A DNA stretch of 64,000 bases. Source: JBBDSV01 sp040904785 (lineage in GTDB: Bacteria; Actinomycetota; Nitriliruptoria; Nitriliruptorales; Nitriliruptoraceae). Below, in pieces: positions 17,604 through 25,249 of the stretch (its first letter is position 1; each line of letters begins with the position of its first letter). Under the pieces are notes generated by a model that saw nothing but the letters and a program-made list of their open reading frames with translations, did no database searches and was not told where the DNA came from. The translations under genes were made by a program, and so were the position numbers. The stretch covers positions 47,395 through 111,394 of the forward strand of contig JBBDSV010000065.1 of assembly GCA_040904785.1 (NCBI GenBank), written 5' to 3'.

Positions 17604-18356
17604 ATGGCCCACCCGCTGCTTCGTCCCCGCGCGCTCGTCCGGCACCTGATCGTGCTGACGGTCGTGGTCACCTGTGTCGCGCTCGGGCAGTGGCAGTTGG
17701 CACGGCTGGCTGAGGTGCGCGCAACCAACGCCCGCCTGGCCGAGCGGATGCAGGTCGAGGCTAGAGATCTGGACGCGCTGGTGTCGAGTGCCGCGGACGA
17801 GAACGTGGCCGCCGACGACCTCGAGTTCCGCCGCGTGCGAATGACGGGGACGTTCCGGCCCGGCGAGGAAGTCCTCCAGCGCAATCGTGCGCACCTGGGA
17901 CAGTCGGGCTATCACGTGCTCACGCCCTTCGAGACCACCGGCGGCAACGTCGTGCTGGTGCGCCGCGGCTGGGTGCCGCCCGACCATGACGAACCGCCGG
18001 TGGCGGATGCCGCACCGCCGGCCGGCGAGGTCGCGGTCACCGCGATTCTCGAGGCGCCGGTGCCCCAACCGCGGTTTGGCGCACGCGATCCGGCCGACGG
18101 CCAGCTCGACCGTGTCTTTCACACCGACACCGCCCGTCTCGACGCACAGGTCGCCGGCGACCTCTTCCCCATGGTCGCCCGGTTGACTGCCGATGCGCCC
18201 GCGCGTGACGGGCCGCTGCCGTTGGCGCTGGGACCACCACAGCTCGACGAGGCCAACCACCAGTCATACGCCGTTCAGTGGCACAGCTTCGCGATCATCG
18301 CGGCGGTCGGCTACGGCGCCTGGACCTGGCGTCAGCGGCGGACGACCCAGCGATAG
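17604..18356 (+). CDS. SURF1-family cytochrome oxidase assembly protein
   Basis: 250 residues from ATG 17604. It has the SURF1 layout: an N-terminal membrane helix (about residues 9-27), then GQWQLARL, a periplasmic domain with FRRVRMTGTFRPGEEVLQRNR and VLVRRGWVPPD, and a second helix preceded by the near-invariant EANHQSYAVQWHSFA. SURF1 proteins assist haem delivery to aa3-type cytochrome c oxidase, so an aerobic respiratory chain is implied. Its end overlaps the restored end of the convergent methyltransferase gene by 25 bases. Confidence 0.92.
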   Translation: MAHPLLRPRALVRHLIVLTVVVTCVALGQWQLARLAEVRATNARLAERMQVEARDLDALVSSAADENVAADDLEFRRVRMTGTFRPGEEVLQRNRAHLGQSGYHVLTPFETTGGNVVLVRRGWVPPDHDEPPVADAAPPAGEVAVTAILEAPVPQPRFGARDPADGQLDRVFHTDTARLDAQVAGDLFPMVARLTADAPARDGPLPLALGPPQLDEANHQSYAVQWHSFAIIAAVGYGAWTWRQRRTTQR

Positions 18357-19376
18357 TGGCTGACGTGCCATCGGTCACCACCGTCGACCGCGAACAGTTC
18401 GGCGCAGGCCAGCAGAAACACTCGCCAGCGGAAGAACCGCGCGCGCAGTCCGCGGGTCGTCAGGCGACAGCGCGGCCTCGATCGCGGCACGATTCTCGTC
18501 GAGATTGGCGAGCCACGCGCGCAACGTGCGGGTGTAGTGCCGGCCGGATTCCGCCCAGTGCTCCTCGATGACCAGGTCACGCACCGTGTGCAACAGAAGT
18601 TCGTCGGAGGGCATGATCCCTCCGGTGAAGAAATGGCGAGCCATCCAGTCGGCGCGACGACCGGTGTCGAACAGGTACGCGTCGGTGGCATGGACGAATA
18701 CGTGCACGAACAGGGTGCCGCCGTCGCGAAGCAACTCGGCGAGCCGGGCCGTCAACGCAGCGTGGTTGCGCACATGCTCAAACATCTCGACCGACACGAC
18801 GCGATCAAAGGACCGGGGCGCAAACGGCGGGTCGGTCACGAAGTCGTTGACGTCGATGGTGCGCACGTCGACGTTTGCAAGACCCCGATCGGCAGCACGT
18901 GCGAGAATGAACTCGCGCTGGCTCGCCGAGTTCGACATACCCACGACACGACAGCGGGGATAGTGCTCAGCGATCCACAGCGTCAGCGAGCCCCAGCCAC
19001 ACCCGAGGTCGAGAACAACGTCGCCGTCAACAACGCCCGCCCGATCACACGTACGGGCGAGCATGGCGTCTTCGGCGTCGGCGAGTTCGGCCGTGTCGTC
19101 CTCCCACCAGCACGACGAGTACTTCAGACGTGGGCCGAGGAACCGGGCGAACACTGCGGCGGGGACCTCGTAGTGTTGCTGGTTCGCGTCGTCGATCGCG
19201 ACGGCGACGGGACCGGCCGAGAGCCCAGCGATCAACGCCTGGGCACGGGCACGCCGTTCGGCCACCCCGCCACGTGTTGCCGTACGGTGGCGGCGCCGGA
19301 GCAGCACGCGAATGCCGCCCCGCAGGAGCGAATCGGGCACCACGCCCCGGTCGATGATCGCGTCGATGATCGTCAC
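18332..19376 (-). CDS. Second CFA-synthase-like methyltransferase, apparently frameshifted near its 3' end
   Basis: GTG at 19376 overlaps the stop of the upstream cfa gene (GTGA, 19373-19376). The SAM site is VLDLGCGWGSLTLWIAEHYP, followed by FDRVVSVEMFEHVRNH. The first frame ends at 18375 after an atypical tail. The next frame carries the family's usual ending, FFRWRVFLLACAELF then RWHVSHYR, and stops at 18332. The two frames meet at an alternating CG run (18438-18446); adding one CG unit would join SPDDPRTARA to RFFRWRVFLL in a single protein of about 347 residues. Either the assembly lost a dinucleotide or the gene carries a real slippage mutation. It probably modifies membrane lipids together with its operon partners. 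Confidence 0.8.
18438..18446. repeat. CG dinucleotide run at the frameshift site
   Basis: Nine alternating C and G bases lie exactly where the conserved C-terminal reading frame of the methyltransferase gene changes. Loss of one CG unit, or gain of one base, explains the frame change. Confidence 0.7.
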
Positions 19377-20587
19377 ACCGACTCCTGGTAGGGGAACGAT
19401 TCCAACGTCGGATTGCCGGTGCGCGTCACCACGAATTGCATATCGTTGATGTAGCGGGCACGGAACGCTGCTTCGCAGTAGGCGAGGTAGAACTCCCACA
19501 TGCGTTGGAACCGCTCGTCGAACCCGAGTTGTCCGATCCGGTCGCGCTGGGCAAGGAACCGGACCCGCCAGCGACGCAACGTCTCGGCGTAGTGGATGCC
19601 GATGTTGTCGACGGATTCGACGAACATCGACGACGACCGTCGAAGCGACGACACCATCGACTCGAGCGACGGCAAGTGGCCGCCCGGGAAGATGCGCTGT
19701 TGGATGAAGTCAGGTCGGCGCCGGTACCGCGCGTACCGCTGTTCCGGGATGGTGATCACCTGAAACGCCGCGAGCCCGTCGCCCGTGAGCACCCGTTCGA
19801 TCGTGCCGAAGTAGTCGTCGAGATGCCGGTGGCCGACCGCCTCGAGCATCTCGATCGACACGACGCGATCATAGGTGCCGGCAACGTCGCGATAGTCGCC
19901 GAGTTCGATTGCTACCCGGTCGGCCAGCCCGACCGCGTCGACCCGTCGACGGGCTTCATCGGCCTGCGCCTGCGACAACGTGATCCCCGTTACCCGGCAC
20001 CCCGTCGTCGTCGCGGCATGAATCGCGAAGCCACCCCAGCCACAGCCGATCTCGAGGACGTGGCAATCAGCATCGATTCGGGCCAATTCGATCAACCGGG
20101 TGTACTTGTTGCGTTGTGCGTCGGCGAGCGAGTCCTGATCGGTCGCAAAAACCGCGGACGAGTACGTCATGGTCTCATCGAGAAACGTTGCGTAGAACGC
20201 GTTCGACAGGTCGTAGTGGGCTGCGATGTTCCGCCGGGCGGCAGCACGCCGGTTATCCCGGGCAAGATGACGTGCCCGGTCGAGCACGATCTGCCCGATT
20301 GCGCCCGGTGACAGCCGTGCAAGTGCCGCACGGTCGGCGATGACCGTCCGCAGCAGTCCTACCAGGTCGTCCGACGACCACTGGCCATCCATATAGGAGT
20401 CGCCGGCACCGACCGACGCGCCACGGAGCACACGGGAGAAGAACGCTGGGTCGCGGACGTCGAGCCGGACGACACCATGCTGCGGCGCACCGAGCGTCCG
20501 ACGGGACCCGTCCGGTAGCGCGAGTTCGACGCCGCCAGAGGTCAACCGGTCAAGCATTCCGATGACGATGCTGGCATGATCGGGCAT
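19373..20587 (-). CDS. cfa: Cyclopropane-fatty-acyl-phospholipid synthase
   Basis: 404 residues. The N-terminal lipid-binding region includes GAGDSYMDGQWSSDDL, and the catalytic domain has AAHYDLSNAFYATFLDETMTYS, the SAM site VLEIGCGWGGFAIHA, VVSIEMLEAVGH and FIQQRIFPGGHLPS, all diagnostic of the CFA synthase family. The reaction transfers a methylene group from SAM to cis double bonds of membrane phospholipid acyl chains; related enzymes make 10-methyl chains. The ATG overlaps the DUF1365 stop by one base (TGATG). The four-gene order amine oxidase, DUF1365, CFA synthase, methyltransferase is a recurring lipid-modification cluster. Confidence 0.93.
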   Translation of the reverse strand: MPDHASIVIGMLDRLTSGGVELALPDGSRRTLGAPQHGVVRLDVRDPAFFSRVLRGASVGAGDSYMDGQWSSDDLVGLLRTVIADRAALARLSPGAIGQIVLDRARHLARDNRRAAARRNIAAHYDLSNAFYATFLDETMTYSSAVFATDQDSLADAQRNKYTRLIELARIDADCHVLEIGCGWGGFAIHAATTTGCRVTGITLSQAQADEARRRVDAVGLADRVAIELGDYRDVAGTYDRVVSIEMLEAVGHRHLDDYFGTIERVLTGDGLAAFQVITIPEQRYARYRRRPDFIQQRIFPGGHLPSLESMVSSLRRSSSMFVESVDNIGIHYAETLRRWRVRFLAQRDRIGQLGFDERFQRMWEFYLAYCEAAFRARYINDMQFVVTRTGNPTLESFPYQESV

Positions 20588-21375
20588 CAGGATCTCGCCT
20601 CGGTCTCTGCCGCTGATCGGCGATGTCCATCGGGAGCCGGGCGCTGGTGGAACGGCGTGCGTTTCCACCACAGGGCAAGTGCATGTGCGTGGATGAGCAC
20701 GATGGTGCGAAGCGGCATCAACGGATGGCTTACCAACACGCGCCACAGGTTGCCGGTGTCGAAGTCCCGTCGCCAGCCGTCCTGGGTCGCGTCGAGCACG
20801 ACACCGTCCGCGTCGACGACGTCGATGTGCGCGAAGCGGCGACGTGTTGTCACCGTGAGCGTGAACCGGTATTCGAGTGCCGCGATGGGCAGGAACGGCG
20901 ACACGTGCAGATGCTTTCGCGCCCGGGCTCGCACCACCGGGCCGTCGACCGAGAGATCGTCGAGCACGTAGGAATGCTGGTCGCCGAACGTGTTGTGGAC
21001 CTCGGCGACCACGACGCCGAGCCGCCCGTCGGCGTGCCAGCAGTACCACCAGCTGATCGGGTTGAACACGTAGCCCGCGACGCGCAGGTTCGTCAGGACC
21101 TCGATCGGCCCGTCGGGCATGGCGACACCCGCCTGATCGAGCCGTTCGGCGAGTTTGACGCGTACCGGACGCGCGGTGTCGTCGAAGTGGTCACGATCGT
21201 GGAACGACGCGATGGCAGCACGGTTGACCCCGAATCCGGTCACGGTGCGGTCGAGTCGGTCGAGCTCGTCGAGGCGTAGCAGCGCGTGGTAGCTGCGAAC
21301 GCGGAATGCATGCGGACGCGGGCGCCGTCGGCGATGACGCACCCATCCGACGCACAATCCCGATGCGAGCGTCAT
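20587..21375 (-). CDS. DUF1365 protein
   Basis: 262 residues from ATG 21375, which overlaps the oxidoreductase stop by four bases (ATGA). DUF1365 is recognised from RHRRRRPRPHAFRVRSYHALLRLDEL, RVAGYVFNPISWWYCW and VAEVHNTFGDQHSYVL. No reaction is proven for the family, but it is nearly always encoded between a FAD amine oxidase and a CFA-type methyltransferase, as here, so a role in the same fatty acid modification is likely. Conserved His, Asn and aromatic residues suggest an enzyme rather than a structural protein. Confidence 0.9.
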   Translation of the reverse strand: MTLASGLCVGWVRHRRRRPRPHAFRVRSYHALLRLDELDRLDRTVTGFGVNRAAIASFHDRDHFDDTARPVRVKLAERLDQAGVAMPDGPIEVLTNLRVAGYVFNPISWWYCWHADGRLGVVVAEVHNTFGDQHSYVLDDLSVDGPVVRARARKHLHVSPFLPIAALEYRFTLTVTTRRRFAHIDVVDADGVVLDATQDGWRRDFDTGNLWRVLVSHPLMPLRTIVLIHAHALALWWKRTPFHQRPAPDGHRRSAAETEARS

Positions 21376-22628
21376 GTCGGCCACACCACGCCGAGCTGAC
21401 GGGCGACGCGAACTGCAGACCACAGCCCGTCCTCGTGGAACCCGTAACGCTGGTAAGCGCCGGCAAACGACGTTCGGTTGGGACCGTTGAGCGCGGCGAA
21501 TGCCGACTGGCTGTCGACGGCATCCTGGGTGAATACCGGGTGGCGGTAGTCCATGCGGCGGCGAATGGACGCCGGCGCCACGGAATCCGAACCGTTGAGC
21601 GTGACGACGTAGTCGTCCTCGCTGGCGAGCGACTGCAGTCGATTCATCCCATAGCTCAGGCTCACCTGCTCCTGCGGGGCGGAACAGTCCTCCAAACGGT
21701 AGTTCCATGCGGCTCGTGCCGCGCGGCGAGACGGAAGTACGGTCGCGTCGGTATGCAGAACCGCACGGTTCACCGCGTACCGCCAGACGCCGAGCGCTTC
21801 CTTCTCCTCGACGGTTGCATCGTCGAGAAGCGCGAGCGCGACGTCGGCGTGGGTCGCGATCACGACGTGATCGACGTCGAGTGCAGCGCCGTCGGTGAGA
21901 CGAATGCGGACACGGTCGACGTCGCGCACGATTCCGGCGGCCCCGAGGCCACGGTGGACGCCCGAACCGAGCGGGGCAACGAGCGCATCGACGTAGCGCG
22001 AGGCACCTCCGGTGACCGTGCGCCACTGCAAGTGCCCGGTGGTGCGCAGCAGCCCGTGGTTGTCGAAGAACCGCAGCAACATCGCCGCAGGAAACATGTC
22101 CACATCTGCAGTTCCCGACGACCAGATTGCCGCCGCCATCGGATACAGGTAGTGGCGTCGCATCCCTGGCGACAACCCGTGCGCGTCGGCGAGCTGCCGG
22201 ACGGTCCAGCGGTGTGCGGCGGCGATGTCGACGTCGCGCCGACCGATCCGGTTGAACCGGACGATCTCGGCGAGCATGCCCCAGTGTCCGGAGTCGGCCA
22301 ATCTCCGAGGTTGGGCGAATACTCCGCCAGGCGAGCCCGCATATTCCAGGTTGCACCGAACACAGTGGACCGACCAGGACATGTCCGACGGCTGCGTGGC
22401 CACACCGAGTTCGGCGAAGAGCCGCGTCAAGAGCGGATACGTCGTCTCGTTGTAGACGATGAATCCGGTGTCGATGGCGTGCCCGTCGACGTCAACCGTG
22501 TGCGTGTGTCCACCGAGCCGGTTGTCACGTTCGAGGAGCACGACGTCGTGCCGCCGCGAGAGCAACCATGCGCTCGCAAGGCCCGCGATGCCCGATCCGA
22601 CGACGGCGATCCGCACCTCATCCTCCAC
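21372..22628 (-). CDS. FAD-dependent amine-oxidase-like oxidoreductase
   Basis: 418 residues. The dinucleotide fold is at the N-terminus (IAVVGSGIAGLASAWLLSRR), followed by the second FAD contact LLERDNRLGGHTHTVDVDG and GHAIDTGFIVYNETTYP, typical of the amine oxidase/protoporphyrinogen oxidase superfamily. This subgroup is the first gene of the oxidoreductase, DUF1365, CFA synthase cluster. The substrate is probably an acyl chain or carotenoid-like lipid rather than an amine; that is inference from context. Coupled to DUF1365 by an ATGA overlap. Confidence 0.9.
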   Translation of the reverse strand: MEDEVRIAVVGSGIAGLASAWLLSRRHDVVLLERDNRLGGHTHTVDVDGHAIDTGFIVYNETTYPLLTRLFAELGVATQPSDMSWSVHCVRCNLEYAGSPGGVFAQPRRLADSGHWGMLAEIVRFNRIGRRDVDIAAAHRWTVRQLADAHGLSPGMRRHYLYPMAAAIWSSGTADVDMFPAAMLLRFFDNHGLLRTTGHLQWRTVTGGASRYVDALVAPLGSGVHRGLGAAGIVRDVDRVRIRLTDGAALDVDHVVIATHADVALALLDDATVEEKEALGVWRYAVNRAVLHTDATVLPSRRAARAAWNYRLEDCSAPQEQVSLSYGMNRLQSLASEDDYVVTLNGSDSVAPASIRRRMDYRHPVFTQDAVDSQSAFAALNGPNRTSFAGAYQRYGFHEDGLWSAVRVARQLGVVWPT

Positions 22629-22725
22629 CTCGTGTCGCCGGCGGCGCCGGGACAGGGTGGGTTCGGTGCGGGCAACGCTGCGGTTCGGTCGCCGGACACG
22701 ACCGATTCAGGGGCTTGGGGGACGC

Positions 22726-22821
22726 TCAGCCCGCGAGGATCCAGGCGGCGAGTGCGACGGCAAGGCCGATGCCGATGACGACGGAACAGGCGAGCGCGAC
22801 CATCCAGTCTCTGCCGGTCAC
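22726..22821 (-). CDS. 31-residue single-helix membrane microprotein
   Basis: A GTG at 22821 has a perfect AGGAGG five bases upstream (complement of 22827-22832). The frame gives a short polar start (TGRDW), about 22 uninterrupted hydrophobic residues (MVALACSVVIGIGLAVALAA and on) and a stop at 22726. The strong ribosome site and clean transmembrane helix make it a credible gene. It lies between the M23 peptidase gene and the lipid operon on the same strand and may be the first gene of that operon or the last of the peptidase transcript. Function unknown. Confidence 0.6.
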   Translation of the reverse strand: MTGRDWMVALACSVVIGIGLAVALAAWILAG

Positions 22822-22879
22822 GAGGGCCTCCTGACGACTCCGCGGCTGCGAAGCATAGTCCGGAGCACACGCCGACTTG

Positions 22880-24211
22880 TCAGCACCACCCGGAGATCGT
22901 CGGCCACGGATTGACGGCATCGCCGTTGTACCGGCGTCCCAGGTGCAGGTGCGGTGGCGTGTAACGCGCGTTGCCTGAGGTGCCGACCGATCCGATCTGC
23001 TGGCCGCGCGACACCTGCGCGCCCGGTTCGATCCCGCCGGCAATGCTGTCGAGGTGCGCGTTGTACCACTCGCTGCCGTCACTGGTCCGATACGTGACGG
23101 TGATCCCACCGAGCGACGTCTGACGACTCGGTGGATTGGTCCGCACGACGACGGCGTCAGCGACGGCGACGACGGCGGTTCCACGCGAGCCGAACACGTC
23201 GGTGCCCTGGTGCCACCGCCCGCCCGAGCGCGGGTAGCCCCAGTCGTTGATGAAGTCACGGCCGGCGCGCGCGCCGTCGACCGGACACACCGCACCGGAG
23301 ATGTCGGGCCCACCGGCCCACCCGGAATACCCCGAACGGTCGGAGGCGCCGGTTTCGCGCGCTCTCGCGGTCGCCAGGTCCTCGCGGAGTTCCTGCTCCC
23401 GGTCGGCGACGCGCTGCAGACGCGCGGACGTTTCGTTCGCCGTGCCCTCGAGCTGCGCGAGGACCGTGCGCTGCCGGTCTTCGTCGGCAGCGACCTCGGC
23501 AGCGACCGCAGTCGCCTCAGCACGAAGCTCCTCGACAACGGCGAGCGTGTCCCGTGCCTCGTCGGCAGCCGCCTGGGCGGCGTCCTGTGCGACCGCAGCC
23601 TGTTCGGTCAGCGTCATCCGCTGCGCGCGCAATTCGGTGACCCGACCAACCGTGGCGTCCTGAACGTCCATGACGGTCCGCAGCTGCTTGAACCCGACCG
23701 CGAAGTCGTTGGGATTCTCGGCTCGTCGAAGCACCTCAATGACCATCGCGCCACGCTGCGCTCCTGACGTTCCGTACTTGAATGACTCAACGAGCTGTTC
23801 GTGCAGCAGTTCCTCTTCGACCGCGAGCTGTTCCTCGGCAGCGGCCAGTTCGGCGACGGCGGCGTCATGCTCGTCGGCACGCCGTTGTGCCGTCTCCGCC
23901 GCCTCAGCAAGCGCTCCTTCGGCGAGTGCGACCTGCCCCTCGGCGGCGGCGAGCCGGGCACGGGCATCTTCGAGTCGCACCGTGATCTGGGCGAGCTCTT
24001 CTTCGGTCGTCGAGATCTGCCCGCGAACGTCACGCAGCTGACTGGTGAGTTGCGTCGACTCCTCTCGGACCTCGTCCAGATCCCGTTGAATATCGGAACT
24101 CGACCGCGACTGGGCGTGACCCGGGGGCGCCGCGGCAGTCAGCGAAACGGCGACGAACAGCGTCGCAGCGGCGGTTGGCAGCAACCAGCCCCGTGCGCGC
24201 CGCACCACCAT
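22880..24211 (-). CDS. Secreted coiled-coil M23 (LytM) peptidase
   Basis: 443 residues from ATG 24211, with GGAGG four to five bases upstream; an ATG eight codons earlier lacks such a site. A signal peptide (GWLLPTAAATLFVAVSLTAA) leads to a long coiled coil at about residues 35-290, then an M23 domain with the zinc ligands HQGTDVF and PHLHLG. The layout matches EnvC/NlpD-like and RipA-neighbour proteins that cut or regulate cutting of peptidoglycan cross-links during division. The first ligand histidine and the HxH pair are intact, so catalysis is plausible. Confidence 0.92.
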   Translation of the reverse strand: MVVRRARGWLLPTAAATLFVAVSLTAAAPPGHAQSRSSSDIQRDLDEVREESTQLTSQLRDVRGQISTTEEELAQITVRLEDARARLAAAEGQVALAEGALAEAAETAQRRADEHDAAVAELAAAEEQLAVEEELLHEQLVESFKYGTSGAQRGAMVIEVLRRAENPNDFAVGFKQLRTVMDVQDATVGRVTELRAQRMTLTEQAAVAQDAAQAAADEARDTLAVVEELRAEATAVAAEVAADEDRQRTVLAQLEGTANETSARLQRVADREQELREDLATARARETGASDRSGYSGWAGGPDISGAVCPVDGARAGRDFINDWGYPRSGGRWHQGTDVFGSRGTAVVAVADAVVVRTNPPSRQTSLGGITVTYRTSDGSEWYNAHLDSIAGGIEPGAQVSRGQQIGSVGTSGNARYTPPHLHLGRRYNGDAVNPWPTISGWC

Positions 24212-24349
24212 GCCACCTCCGGGGACGCCCCGCACCCACGACGGGCCGGCGGACCGCCGTGTTGCTCAAGTACTGCAGTGTGCCCGGAGTGCACTGCTGT
24301 GGCCAGCAGGTGTCACTGGTCGGATGGACAGGCGCCCCAAAACCGCGGG

Positions 24350-25249
24350 TCAGCGGGCCGCCGCGCGATACTTCGCCGCGCCGTCTGCGCCGGTGCGCAG
24401 CACTGCGCCCGCGTCGTACAACCGGTCGAGCTGCTCGCGGATGTCGTCCTCGTCGGCACCGAGGGCGTCGGCGAGTGACCGGGCCGTCGCAACGCGCTGC
24501 CCACGCAGCTCGGCGAGCAGCAGTTCCTCGTCTGCGGCGGCGGCACCGTCGCCGGCGGCCAACCGCCACGCCGCGGCGGCGGCACCGGCGACGAGCTGTG
24601 CGAGCTCTTCGATGTGGTCGACACCAGGCGGCGGTCCGAGGTGTTCGAGCAACGCGGCCGGATCGCGCGGTGGTGTCGGTCGCAGCACGATCTCGGCGAG
24701 GTTGCCAACCGCACGAAGCGGGTCGGCGTCGGTGTCGAACGTGGGTGCGGGCGCTCCCCCACCTCCGCGCCCGACGCGGGCAAGGACGCGTTCATGGTCG
24801 ATTCCGCGCAGCGTGAGCACGCCACGCGGGTCGCGGTCGAACTCGGCAGCGGCCGCGGCGTGCACGGCGGCGACATGTCGGCACCACCGGTTGTCGCAAC
24901 ATGTCCAGGACAACTCGGCGAACGTCGGCACGACGGCGACATCAAGGTCGGCAAGCGCTGACGCGAGATCGTCGGTCACGGTGCGTTCCAGCAGTGCGGC
25001 GGTGAAGCGCACCTGCCCGGCGAGCAACGCCTGTGCCCGCGAGGCGCGCTCGGGATCGATCGGCGGCCACTGGAGCGTGCACACGCGCTCGTCGGGTCCG
25101 TCGACCACGGTCGCCCGGATCTGGCCACGCATGACTGTGACGTCGCGAACGCCGCCGCGCCGGAAGAGCCCCTGGCCGCGCTGCGCGGCACGAGGATCGG
25201 GCGAGGTAGTGCCAGCGAGCAGCGCGCGCCAGTCGTCACCGATGGTCAT
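24350..25249 (-). CDS. SWIM zinc finger protein, partner of SNF2 helicase
   Basis: 299 residues, ATG 25249. A SWIM-like finger lies at residues 114-130 (SWTCCDNRWCRHVAAV); the cysteine spacing is tighter than the usual CxCx(n)CxH, so the first ligand may be displaced. The C-terminal 90 residues resemble a winged-helix segment (LRGQRVATARSLADALGADE onward). SWIM proteins of this type are encoded directly after SNF2 helicases in many actinobacteria and probably help the helicase contact DNA or protein. The start overlaps the helicase stop in ATGA (25246-25249). Confidence 0.87.
   Translation of the reverse strand: MTIGDDWRALLAGTTSPDPRAAQRGQGLFRRGGVRDVTVMRGQIRATVVDGPDERVCTLQWPPIDPERASRAQALLAGQVRFTAALLERTVTDDLASALADLDVAVVPTFAELSWTCCDNRWCRHVAAVHAAAAAEFDRDPRGVLTLRGIDHERVLARVGRGGGGAPAPTFDTDADPLRAVGNLAEIVLRPTPPRDPAALLEHLGPPPGVDHIEELAQLVAGAAAAAWRLAAGDGAAAADEELLLAELRGQRVATARSLADALGADEDDIREQLDRLYDAGAVLRTGADGAAKYRAAAR

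Noticed and set aside
18375..18470. Programmed ribosomal frameshift in the methyltransferase gene
   Set aside because: A CG run is not a known slippery site and no stimulatory structure is evident; assembly error or mutation is simpler.
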